From assembly GCA_035502185.1 (NCBI GenBank), contig DATJUT010000077.1:1-64000 (forward strand): a stretch of 64,000 nucleotides of DNA, given 5' to 3'. The notes beneath the pieces are model-generated. The model searched no databases and was not told where the DNA came from. It worked only from the letters and a program-made list of their open reading frames with translations. Positions 19,501-26,122 of this stretch are shown piece by piece (within the stretch, counting starts at the first letter, position 1; each line of letters starts with the position of its first letter). Origin of the DNA: Gemmatimonadales bacterium (GTDB lineage Bacteria > Gemmatimonadota > Gemmatimonadetes > Gemmatimonadales > JACORV01). A program made the translations under genes and the position numbers.

Positions 19501-19629
19501 CCGACGAGCTTCGTGACCCGCCTGGACTTTCCCTTCCTCGTGTCGCGGCCTGCGGCCGCGGTCGCGGGCGGCCCGCGAGACGGGGTGCTCAAGCTCCGGG
19601 CCGTATGGAGCCTCGAGGAGGCGTGGTGA
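16573..19629 (+). CDS. M1 family zinc metallopeptidase
   Basis: 1018 residues; GTG at 16573 preceded by TTAGGAG. The gluzincin site HELGH is at 375-379, with the third zinc ligand Glu398 in EGWLDEGFTTF, exactly 19 residues after the second His. The GAMEN exopeptidase motif is replaced by GGTEFPMMVM, as in the M1 branch common in Bacteroidetes/Gemmatimonadota-type genomes, so aminopeptidase specificity is uncertain. The C-terminal ~450 residues (from about 560) are beta-rich with aromatic strand ends and may form a barrel or large beta domain. The N-terminus is hydrophobic (ALAVATLLVRQADSA) but lacks basic residues, so export is likely but not certain. Co-directional with atpH, nine bases away. 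Confidence 0.85.
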   Translation: MYAALAVATLLVRQADSARPRPHAGPAPYFQQDLRFTITARLDEPSGVLSASGRMWYRNNSPDTLATMAFHLYLNAFRPGSKWAARETAENGRSWYAILPDPYYAYERLGAVAVGGVEVPVRYPGAPDSTVAEITLPRPLAPGDSTVVQVEWRSRLSVVPRRQGRQGRRYDFAQWYPEVAVYDRYGWEAHPLFPEGEFFGEYGTYDVTLDLMADQVCGATGVPVSGDPGWGAARATRETPVTLQRDWYGGTRPPAPYTPGPDVSAPGSAGPGRKLVRFYADSVEHFAFSCNPDYVYEEGRYGSTVIHALYLPGDSLSWGRGLAVERATRSLAWLDRLYGSYAWPQATLVHRIEDGGTEFPMMVMLGGAGESLVLHELGHLYTYGILGNNEWKEGWLDEGFTTFQTGWSFQSRGMGVPSAQTQQLILGFDLDGWSQPVVLPAEDYRDYGTYARMVYTKGQLILEMLRYVLGEATFERALREYYARWRFRHVTSERFQAVAEEVSHQDLAWFFAEWLHGTPLVDYAVGKVRRRHDALGWVTDVEIERLGDGVMPVDVALPVGDTVVTVRARGIERRDTVEVRTAAKPGRVQLDPARQTMDWNYLNNVEGWNAALGRLAAPGVEEDHLGWSAATPARRDRLVVNWLPLAWYDDAGGLTLGFQSRSNYLGRFELNQAQITWPTGAGVGRDSLARGRWRPDYFVSLRNPVSSRAPRRETETASWSVEGRTGERVAGSLDLSPHFQGPVRARAGLALTLMTVTDARYLDRTRWADTNTAELTGWAEHARTDEVSSGSARAELTAGEAFAPVIEAPAVPCVPPGCVAQHSLRGASYARGLVDLRSAVRTGTFDFRTRWVAAGTLGGRAVPPQRRIFLAGADPYQVFANPLLRSAGSLLARDGVDYQAPGGGDLRGFAPAAAASWLVGAGAQADWRVFDRARGGLFRTIAVEAFAEGAWLDRAAIGRAAAGDAGLGISAGHRVGPTSFVTRLDFPFLVSRPAAAVAGGPRDGVLKLRAVWSLEEAW

Positions 19630-20204
19630 CCGGCGGGGACGACGCCGTCGGCCGGCGCGGGTTCCTGTCGGAGGCCCTGAAGCTCGTCGTCACGGGGGCC
19701 GGCAGCCTGCTGGCCGAGCGCTACGCCCCGCGGCGGCACTTCCGGCCGCCGGGCGCGATCAGCGAGCCCGCCTTCCTCGCGGCCTGCACCCGGTGCGGCT
19801 ACTGCATCGAGGCGTGTCCGGTGGACGCCGTCGTGGGCGCGCCCCCCAACGCGGGACTGGCGGCCGGGACGCCGATCATCGAGCCGCTGGTGCAGCCGTG
19901 CATCGCCTGCGAGGGCATGTTCTGCGCGACCGTCTGCCCGACCGGCGCGCTGGTCCCGCCGGTGGAGGGCTGGGCGGGCGAGAAGATGGGCGCGCTCGCG
20001 CTCGACCGCGGCCGCTGCATCGCGTACCAGGGAATCGAGTGCGGCGTGTGCGCCCGGGTGTGCCCGGTGGGGGCGGCCGCGCTGGACCTCGACGACGCCG
20101 GACGGCCGGTGATCGGGACGGCGTGCGTGGGGTGCGGGATCTGCGTGCGGGCTTGCGTCACGACCCCATCCTCGTTCACCCTGTCGCTCGAGGGGGGCGT
20201 GTGA
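19626..20204 (+). CDS. Four-cluster 4Fe-4S ferredoxin-type protein (NapG/MauM-like)
   Basis: 192 residues from the GTG at 19626, which overlaps the M1 stop and has GAGGAGG just upstream; an in-frame ATG at 19605 is possible. Four cysteine groups bind [4Fe-4S] clusters: CTRCGYCIEACPVDA, CIACEGMFCATVCPTGA, CIAYQGIECGVCARVCPVGA, CVGCGICVRAC. The N-terminus has GRRGFLSEALKLVV followed by a short hydrophobic stretch, like a Tat signal or the NapG/MauM-type leader, so a periplasmic or membrane-side electron-transfer role is likely. The redox partner is unknown: no quinol dehydrogenase or terminal reductase is nearby. Confidence 0.8.
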   Translation: MTGGDDAVGRRGFLSEALKLVVTGAGSLLAERYAPRRHFRPPGAISEPAFLAACTRCGYCIEACPVDAVVGAPPNAGLAAGTPIIEPLVQPCIACEGMFCATVCPTGALVPPVEGWAGEKMGALALDRGRCIAYQGIECGVCARVCPVGAAALDLDDAGRPVIGTACVGCGICVRACVTTPSSFTLSLEGGV

Positions 20205-20569
20205 CGGAGCATCCGCACCGGTTCGAGCCCACGCGGGTCCCCAAGCCCTGGGGCTACGAGATCCACTGGGCGGTCACGGACCGGTACGTGGGCAAGCTGC
20301 TCCACATCGAAGCGGGCCACGTGCTGAGCCTGCAGTACCACGAGCAGAAGGACGAGTCCATCTACGTGCTGCGCGGCCGGATGATCTTCCGCTACCGGGA
20401 CGCCGCGGGGGCGCTGGTGGACCGGGAGATGATCGCGGGCGAGGCGCAGCGCGTGCCGCCGGGACTGGTACACCAGTTCGAGGCGCTCGAGCACACCGAC
20501 GTGCTCGAGGCATCGACATCACACCTGGACGACGTGGTCCGCCTCCAGGACCGCTACGGGAGGGTCTAG
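20201..20569 (+). CDS. Cupin-fold phosphomannose-isomerase-like protein
   Basis: 122 residues, GTG overlapping the ferredoxin stop. Cupin motif 1 is HIEAGHVLSLQYHEQKDESI with a metal-binding His/His/Glu set; motif 2 is PGLVHQFEALEH. PKPWGYEIHWAVTDRYVGK resembles the cupin half of type II mannose-6-phosphate isomerase / mannose-1-phosphate guanylyltransferase. The nucleotidyltransferase follows after one base, so the pair may act on the same sugar. Confidence 0.75.
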   Translation: MTEHPHRFEPTRVPKPWGYEIHWAVTDRYVGKLLHIEAGHVLSLQYHEQKDESIYVLRGRMIFRYRDAAGALVDREMIAGEAQRVPPGLVHQFEALEHTDVLEASTSHLDDVVRLQDRYGRV

Positions 20570-20570
20570 C

Positions 20571-21587
20571 GTGCAGGTCATCATTCCGCTGGCCGGGAAA
20601 GGGACTCGGCTGAGGCCGCACACCCACACCGTGCCCAAGCCGCTCATCCGGGTCGCGGGCCGGCCGGTGATGGACTGGGTGATGGACCGGCTGGAAGGCC
20701 TCGACGTCGAAGAGCTGATCTTCATCACCGGTCATCTCAAGGAGCAGGTCGAGGCGTACGCGCGCGAGCGCTACCCGATTCCGTCGCGGTTCATCGAGCA
20801 GAAGGTGCAGGACGGGACCGCGGGCGCGATCAACCTGGCGCGGCCGCACGTGCACGGTCCCGTGATGATCATCTTCGTGGACACGGTGTTCGACGCCGAC
20901 CTCTCGATCGCCACCACGAGCCGCGACGACGGGATCATCTGGGCGAAGGAGGTGGAGGACTACCAGCGCTTCGGCGTGGTCGTCACCGACGCGAAGGGCT
21001 ACATGACGCGGATCGTCGAGAAGCCGCGGGAGCCCATTTCCAAGCTGGCGAACATCGGCCTGTACTACGTGCGTCAGGTGGACCAGCTGTGGCGGGGGAT
21101 CGCGGACGTGCTGGCCAAGCCCCAGAACCAGGGCGAGTGGTACCTCACCGACGCGTTCCAGTGGATGATCGAGCGCGGGGCGCGGATCCGGACCGCGGAG
21201 GTCGCCGGCTGGTACGACTGCGGGACGGTCGCGACCACGCTCGAGACCAACCGGGTACTGCTGGAAAGGCAGTTGCGGGACGCCAAGTTGCGCGGAGCGG
21301 CGGGTCGCGATCCGGCGGCACGGCACCTGGCAGCCTCGGCGAAGATCGTCGAGCCGTGCTACATCGAAGACGGAGTCGCGATCGAGCGCTCGACGGTTGG
21401 GCCCCACGCGTCCATCGAGGCCGGGACCATCGTGCGCGACAGCGTGGTGACGAACGCGATCGTGGGGCGGAACTGCCGCCTGGAGCGCGTCCGCCTGGAC
21501 GGGGCGATCCTCGGGGACGAGGTGGTGCTGCAGGGGCTGGTGGGCTCGGCCTCGCTCGGCGCTCACGCCGAGGTGCGTGCGACCTAG
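20571..21587 (+). CDS. Sugar-1-phosphate nucleotidyltransferase
   Basis: 338 residues, GTG start. The nucleotide-binding signature LAGKGTRLRPHTHTVPKPL is at residues 5-25, followed by PVMDWVMDRLE, the catalytic/metal region DTVFDADLSI, and the sugar-binding EKPREPISKLANIGLYYV and GEWYLTDAFQWMI. From about residue 260 the sequence has left-handed beta-helix hexapeptides (ECYIEDGVAIERSTVG type, then GTIVRDSVV, GAILGDEVV). Like RmlA/GalU-type enzymes it makes an NDP-sugar for surface polysaccharide; the exact sugar cannot be told. Its TAG shares the four bases CTAG with the stop of the convergent ATP-grasp gene. Confidence 0.85.
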   Translation: MQVIIPLAGKGTRLRPHTHTVPKPLIRVAGRPVMDWVMDRLEGLDVEELIFITGHLKEQVEAYARERYPIPSRFIEQKVQDGTAGAINLARPHVHGPVMIIFVDTVFDADLSIATTSRDDGIIWAKEVEDYQRFGVVVTDAKGYMTRIVEKPREPISKLANIGLYYVRQVDQLWRGIADVLAKPQNQGEWYLTDAFQWMIERGARIRTAEVAGWYDCGTVATTLETNRVLLERQLRDAKLRGAAGRDPAARHLAASAKIVEPCYIEDGVAIERSTVGPHASIEAGTIVRDSVVTNAIVGRNCRLERVRLDGAILGDEVVLQGLVGSASLGAHAEVRAT

Positions 21588-22636
21588 GCGTACCGCGCCA
21601 TGGCGAGATCCACGATGTCGCGCATCAGGTCGGTGTAGGTGCGGCCCGACTCGCGCGCGGCCATCGCGAATTCCGCGCCGGAGCTGAGCCACGGGTTCGG
21701 GTTGGCCTCCAGCACGTAGATCTCGCCCTTCGCCGTGAGCCGCATGTCGACCCGGCCGTAGTCGCGCAGCTTGAGGGCCTGGTAGGCGGCGACGGCCTTC
21801 TCCTGGATCCGCGCCGTCGTCTTCTCGTCGAGGCCCTCGACGACGTGCGAGCGGGTCTTGCGGTAGCCCTCGGAGTCCTTCTCCCACTTCACGTCGGTGC
21901 CGGCGATCCGGGGCGTGCCCTCGGGCAGCTTGGAGAGGTCGAGCTCGACCAGGGGCAGGGCCTCCGGCTTGGCCTCGCCGAGGATGGCGGCGTAGATCTC
22001 CCGGCCCTCGATGTACTCCTCGATGAGCGCGGGCGAGTCGAACTCGTCGTGGATGTAGTGGATCTTCTCCATCAGCTCCTTGACGCTCTCGACCACCGAC
22101 GTCGCGTCGATGCCGATGGACCCGTCCTCGGAGAGCGGCTTCACGATCAGCGGGAACTCGATGTCGTGCGCGTGGTCCAGCCGGCCCTTGTACGAGACGG
22201 CGAAGAACGGCGTGCGGATCTTGTGGAAGTGGAAGACCTTCTTGGCGAGCGACTTGTCCTGCGCCAGGTAGAGCGCGTGCGGATCGGCGCCGGTGTACGG
22301 CTTGTCGAGCAGCTCCAGGTACGCGGCGAGGTTCATGTCCTTGGTGTCGTCGCCGGCGTAGGACTCGGTGAGGTTGAAGATGAGGTCGGCGCTCGAGCGC
22401 GCCACCGCCAGGAGGCTCTGGTCGCGACCGTCCAGCACCAGGTAGGACGGCTCGTGCCCGAGCTTGGCGAGGGCGTCGAAGATCTCCTCGCGATCCAGCT
22501 TGGGGCGCCGAGCCCGCCGGGGGGCCTTCTTCTTCCTCGCGCGGCGGGCGGGCGGCTCCTCGGCCGGCGCGGTGGGCTCCTCCCCGCCGTCCTCCCACGT
22601 GTCGTACAGGATCGCGATCTTGAGCCCCTGCGTCAT
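21584..22636 (-). CDS. ATP-grasp ligase, D-alanine-D-alanine ligase-like
   Basis: 350 residues. ATP-grasp signatures: FPLIVKPLSEDGSIGIDATS (B domain glycine loop), ALIEEYIEGREIYAAILGE, and the metal-binding end of the active site RVDMRLTAKGEIYVLEANPN, where E and N bind Mg. The Ddl-like N-terminal domain (KIAILYDTWEDG) is interrupted at about residues 25-45 by a basic, Pro/Ala-rich insertion (ARRARKKKAPRRARRP), absent from true Ddl. Such Ddl-like ATP-grasp proteins outside the cell-wall cluster often join amino acids to unknown carboxylates. The stop of the zinc peptidase gene is seven bases upstream; the two look like a functional pair. Confidence 0.85.
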   Translation of the reverse strand: MTQGLKIAILYDTWEDGGEEPTAPAEEPPARRARKKKAPRRARRPKLDREEIFDALAKLGHEPSYLVLDGRDQSLLAVARSSADLIFNLTESYAGDDTKDMNLAAYLELLDKPYTGADPHALYLAQDKSLAKKVFHFHKIRTPFFAVSYKGRLDHAHDIEFPLIVKPLSEDGSIGIDATSVVESVKELMEKIHYIHDEFDSPALIEEYIEGREIYAAILGEAKPEALPLVELDLSKLPEGTPRIAGTDVKWEKDSEGYRKTRSHVVEGLDEKTTARIQEKAVAAYQALKLRDYGRVDMRLTAKGEIYVLEANPNPWLSSGAEFAMAARESGRTYTDLMRDIVDLAMARYA

Positions 22637-22643
22637 GCGCTCC

Positions 22644-23663
22644 TCACGGTTGGACGAACCGCCCGCGGGTCAGGTAGTTCATCGCGAGCGTGGTCGCGTA
22701 GGCGGTCATTTCCACCAGCTGGGCGTCCTCCCGCGCGACCTCCACGGCCAGCCCCAGCGCGGCCACACGCTGCTCGATGGACTCCACCAGGGCCTTGACC
22801 AGCGGGCGCCGCACGCCGGTCCAGTAGGTCAGCTTGTCCACGATCTGCTTGCGATGCTCCCCGAGCCAGGGGCCGGCGGCGCGGATGCCGTTGCGGCGCC
22901 GCGGCGCCGGCTTGAGCAGGATGTCGGCCAAATCAGCGTCCAGCGCCAGCTCCGCGATGGCCTGCGCCTCGTCGGGCGCGTGCTGCTGGTAGAACTGCTC
23001 GACCGTGACGTCCATCTCCTCGACCGTGACGTCGGTCGCGCCCATCGGCCGAGCGGGCGGCTGGTCGGCCACCCGCCGCGCGACGCGATCGACGTAACGG
23101 AGCTTCCGCATCGCCGGCCAGCCCCGGTACTTGCGGCGCCACCCCGACCGCGGCGTGAGCCACACCGCGAACGTCTCGGCGAAGTCCTCGTCGGGGTGCT
23201 TCTGCGCGTACCAGCCGGCGATGTGCCGCACGTAGCGGCGGCTGAACGGCACGGGCCGGTAGTGCTCCTTGTAGGCGCGTCGGAACGGGCCGAACAGCGC
23301 GCGCCAGTCGTCGCCCTTGTACAGCTCGTAGGCGTAGTTGAACGCGTGCCCGGCCTCGTGGCGCAGGTACATCATGATCTCGCGCTCGTCCTCGAGATCG
23401 TTCATGTCCCTCTCGAGCGCCGCGAGCTTGGGATCGGCGAGGTAGAACGGGATGCCGATCACCGGCTCCCCCGACGGGCAGCCCCACTCGTCGGTGAGAT
23501 AGCACGCCGGGCGAAACTGCCGCAGCCCCTTGCGCTCGATCTCCCGGTACAGCGCATGGACGTACTTGTCGAGCGCGGATCCCTCGAGCTTCAGCCCCAG
23601 CTCCCGGATGGGCTTGCCGAGGAGGTGCTCGACGTCGGCGGGGGTGGTCTCGAATGGCGGCAC
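22644..23663 (-). CDS. Putative zinc-dependent metallopeptidase partnered with the ATP-grasp ligase
   Basis: 339 residues, GTG start at 23661-23663. The zinc motif HEAGH is at 102-106 (YLRHEAGHAFNYAYELY), and the probable third ligand Glu163 lies in HPDEDFAETFAVWL; spacing of 57 residues is as in several gluzincin-like families. CYLTDEWGCPSGEPVIGIPF precedes the motif. No signal peptide, so it should be cytoplasmic like its ligase neighbour. I do not recognise the substrate. A pair of ligase and peptidase, both cytoplasmic, suggests making and then trimming or undoing a peptide-like bond (inference). Confidence 0.7.
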   Translation of the reverse strand: MPPFETTPADVEHLLGKPIRELGLKLEGSALDKYVHALYREIERKGLRQFRPACYLTDEWGCPSGEPVIGIPFYLADPKLAALERDMNDLEDEREIMMYLRHEAGHAFNYAYELYKGDDWRALFGPFRRAYKEHYRPVPFSRRYVRHIAGWYAQKHPDEDFAETFAVWLTPRSGWRRKYRGWPAMRKLRYVDRVARRVADQPPARPMGATDVTVEEMDVTVEQFYQQHAPDEAQAIAELALDADLADILLKPAPRRRNGIRAAGPWLGEHRKQIVDKLTYWTGVRRPLVKALVESIEQRVAALGLAVEVAREDAQLVEMTAYATTLAMNYLTRGRFVQP

Positions 23664-23725
23664 GGCGCGCGGGTGGCGTTGCCCTACGCTAACAGCGGGG
23701 CGGGCTCAGAACAATACGTCCGGGG

Positions 23726-24829
23726 TCATTCCAGCTCGGCGGGGAGTGCGGCCGGGAACCACTCCCGCCCCCGCTCGATCAGCTCGACGAACGCCGCGCC
23801 GTCGCCGGCGAGGGCGGCGGACTCGATCGCCTCGAGGCTGCCGTGGAGCAGCGTGAACAGGTCCCGCGAATGACGGTTGAGCGCCTGGATTTCGTGGTAC
23901 AGCAGCGGGTTCTCGCGGGCGACCTCCGCCGCGGTGCGCGCCTGCTTGAGGAACGTCGTGCTCGCCATGCGCGCGAGCTGGTCGAAGTCGCGCCCGCTCC
24001 GCTCGAGCGTGGTGAAGAACAGGATCGCGACCAGGTGGCTCAGGCCGAGCACGTACTGCATGTAGGCGTCGTGCTCGGCCACCGGCAGGCGGGTGATCGT
24101 GAGCGCGGTGTCGCCGAACAGGGCGGCCGCAGCGTCGGCCGCGGCCGGGTTGCCGCAGTCCAGCACCGCCAGCACGCGCCCGCCCAGCGTCCGGACCTCG
24201 GGCCCGAACAGCGGATGGAGGCTCGCGACCGCGAGCCCGCCGGCGGCCGCCCGCTCGAGGTCCCCGAGCACGTGGCTCTTGAGGCTGAAGACGTCGGCGA
24301 CCAGGGCGGTGGGACGCCGGGCGAGGATCTTCCGCAGCACGCCCACGCCCGGGGTGAGCGGCGTCGCGACGATCACGACGTCCGCGCCGTCGAGTCCGGC
24401 CGGGAGGTCGCGTGCCGACGCGCAACCGTCCACCTCGCCCGCGGGGTCGAGGACCGTGACCCGGTGGCCCTGGCCGAGGAAGAACCGCGCCAGCCACCGC
24501 CCCATCTTCCCGGCGCCGCCCACCAGGAGGATGCGCTGCGCCTTGCTGCCCGCCGTGGCGCGCGCCTCCTCCTGGAGCTGCACCGACGCGCTGATCAGCT
24601 GGTGCGCGAGCCGGCCGGCGAGCCGCGGGTCGAGCCCGTGACGACCGGCCTCCTCGCGGAACCGCGCCAGCACCTCGGCCTCGGTGCCGAAGCTGCGCAC
24701 CGGGAGACCGGCGGCCCGCTTGGCGGCGCCGACGTCCCGCGCGAGCGCCAGCCGCCGCGCCACCAGCGCCACCAGCTCCGCGTCCACGGCGGCGATGCGG
24801 GCCCTGAGGTCGGCCAGCGCGTCGGTCAC
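23726..24829 (-). CDS. tyrA: Bifunctional chorismate mutase / prephenate dehydrogenase (T-protein type)
   Basis: 367 residues from the GTG at 24827-24829, close to the 373 of E. coli TyrA. Residues 1-90 are an AroQ chorismate mutase (LRARIAAVDAELVALVARRL, VGAAKRAAGLPV). Residues 95-365 are prephenate dehydrogenase: NAD site ILLVGGAGKMGRWLARFF, then VVIVATPLTPGVGVL, SLHPLFGPEV with the conserved His, and HLVAILFFTTLE. It makes 4-hydroxyphenylpyruvate for tyrosine. No other aromatic-pathway gene is near. The M20 peptidase stop lies 14 bases upstream, so the two are probably co-transcribed. Confidence 0.9.
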   Translation of the reverse strand: MTDALADLRARIAAVDAELVALVARRLALARDVGAAKRAAGLPVRSFGTEAEVLARFREEAGRHGLDPRLAGRLAHQLISASVQLQEEARATAGSKAQRILLVGGAGKMGRWLARFFLGQGHRVTVLDPAGEVDGCASARDLPAGLDGADVVIVATPLTPGVGVLRKILARRPTALVADVFSLKSHVLGDLERAAAGGLAVASLHPLFGPEVRTLGGRVLAVLDCGNPAAADAAAALFGDTALTITRLPVAEHDAYMQYVLGLSHLVAILFFTTLERSGRDFDQLARMASTTFLKQARTAAEVARENPLLYHEIQALNRHSRDLFTLLHGSLEAIESAALAGDGAAFVELIERGREWFPAALPAELE

Positions 24830-24843
24830 GGTGGGGTGCCGGC

Positions 24844-26046
24844 TCAGGCGGCGACGAGGCCGGCCGCGGCGCAGGCCACCAGCAGCGCGCGGAACAGGCC
24901 CACCGGCCCGTCCACGTTCTCGTACCACTCGGTGACGAGGTGGGTGTTGCCGCCGCGCCCGCCGGCGCCCAGCGCGATGCCGGGCACGCCGCGGCTGATG
25001 GGGACGTTCGCATCCGTGGAGGCGGCGGCGAGGTCGGGCGTGTGACCCACCGAGCGGGTCGCGGCGAGCGCGCCCTGCACCAGCTCGTGACCGGGGTCGG
25101 TGATCCCGCTCGGCCGGTAGCCCAGTGGCACGATCTGCAGCGTGAGCGGCGCGGTGCCGGCGGCGCGACGGCGGTTGGCGCCGTCCAACGCCCGCGCCAG
25201 TGCCTCCGTGGCGGCGCCGTACAGCGCGTCGAGGGCCGCCTCGCTCTCCGAGCGGAGGTCGAGCTCGAGCCACGCCTCTTGGGGGATCGTGTTGAGCCCC
25301 GAGCCTCCCCCGATGCGGACCACGCTCGCGGTGGTGCGCGGCGAGGCCGGGAGCGGCAGCTCCCCGACGGCGACGGCCGCGAGGCCCACGGCCTGGACGG
25401 GGTTCGCCACGCCGAAGGCCGCCCACGAGTGGCCGCCGGGCCCGCGGTACACGGCCCGCAGCCGGCGCGAGCCCAGCGCGCGGTGCACGACCCGCTCGAT
25501 GCCGGCGCCGTCCAGGGCGATGAACGCGATGGGCCGGAACCCGGAGGTCGCGAACAGATGCCGGGTGCCCGCCAGATCGCCGGCGCCTTCCTCCCCGGTC
25601 GTGGCGACGAAGGTGATCGGTGCCGGTGGGCGGAGTCCGGCGTGGTGGCACGCCCCGGCGAGCGCCAACAGCCCGGCGAGGCCGCGCGCGTTGTCGCTGA
25701 TGCCCGGGCCGATGAGCCGGGCGCCATGCTGGCGCACGGTGAGGTCGGTCTCCTCCGGGAAGACCGTGTCGAGATGCGCGGCGATCACCACGCCGGCCGA
25801 CGCGGTGCCGTCGCCGCCCCAGCAGCCGATCAGGTTCCCGGCGTCGTCGCGCCGGACGGCGCCGATGCCGACCTCGGCGAACCTGGCAGCCACCACGTCG
25901 GCGCGCCGGCGCTCGCTGCCGGTGGGCGCCGCGACGGCGGCGATGGCGCGCTGCCAGGCCAGCGTCTCGCCGTCGAACCGCTCCAGCCAGGCACGCGCCG
26001 CACGGACTTCCGGCAGCGCGGCGATCGCGTCCACGACGTGGCTCAC
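24844..26046 (-). CDS. M20 family metallopeptidase (PepT/ArgE-like)
   Basis: 400 residues, GTG start. Metal ligands: His in VVIAAHLDTVFPEETDLTV, the bridging Asp in GPGISDNARGLAGLLAL, catalytic Glu-Glu in TFVATTGEEGAGDLAGTRHL, and a late His in GGRGGNTHLVTEWYENVDG. The dimerisation insert starts near VYRGPGGHSWAAFG. This is the aminoacylase/tripeptidase branch and hydrolyses small peptides or acyl amino acids in the cytoplasm. The promoter (26053-26081) puts transcription at the start codon. Confidence 0.85.
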   Translation of the reverse strand: MSHVVDAIAALPEVRAARAWLERFDGETLAWQRAIAAVAAPTGSERRRADVVAARFAEVGIGAVRRDDAGNLIGCWGGDGTASAGVVIAAHLDTVFPEETDLTVRQHGARLIGPGISDNARGLAGLLALAGACHHAGLRPPAPITFVATTGEEGAGDLAGTRHLFATSGFRPIAFIALDGAGIERVVHRALGSRRLRAVYRGPGGHSWAAFGVANPVQAVGLAAVAVGELPLPASPRTTASVVRIGGGSGLNTIPQEAWLELDLRSESEAALDALYGAATEALARALDGANRRRAAGTAPLTLQIVPLGYRPSGITDPGHELVQGALAATRSVGHTPDLAAASTDANVPISRGVPGIALGAGGRGGNTHLVTEWYENVDGPVGLFRALLVACAAAGLVAA

Positions 26047-26052
26047 GCGCGG

Positions 26053-26081
26053 AGGCTAACGGGCGTGCCGGGAGGTCGCAA
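26053..26081 (-). promoter_or_regulatory. Promoter of the M20 peptidase-tyrA unit, leaderless arrangement
   Basis: Minus strand TTGCGA (26076-26081), 17 bases, TAGCCT (26053-26058), six bases, GTG. Back-to-back with the plus-strand promoter of the DUF885 gene. Confidence 0.5.
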
Positions 26082-26087
26082 GCGCGC

Positions 26088-26116
26088 TTGACGGGCCCCG
26101 GGGCGGTGGGCAGACT
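26088..26116 (+). promoter_or_regulatory. Promoter of the DUF885 gene, leaderless arrangement
   Basis: TTGACG (26088-26093), 17 bases, CAGACT (26111-26116; a weak -10), six bases, GTG at 26123. Confidence 0.4.
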
Positions 26117-26122
26117 GTACCA

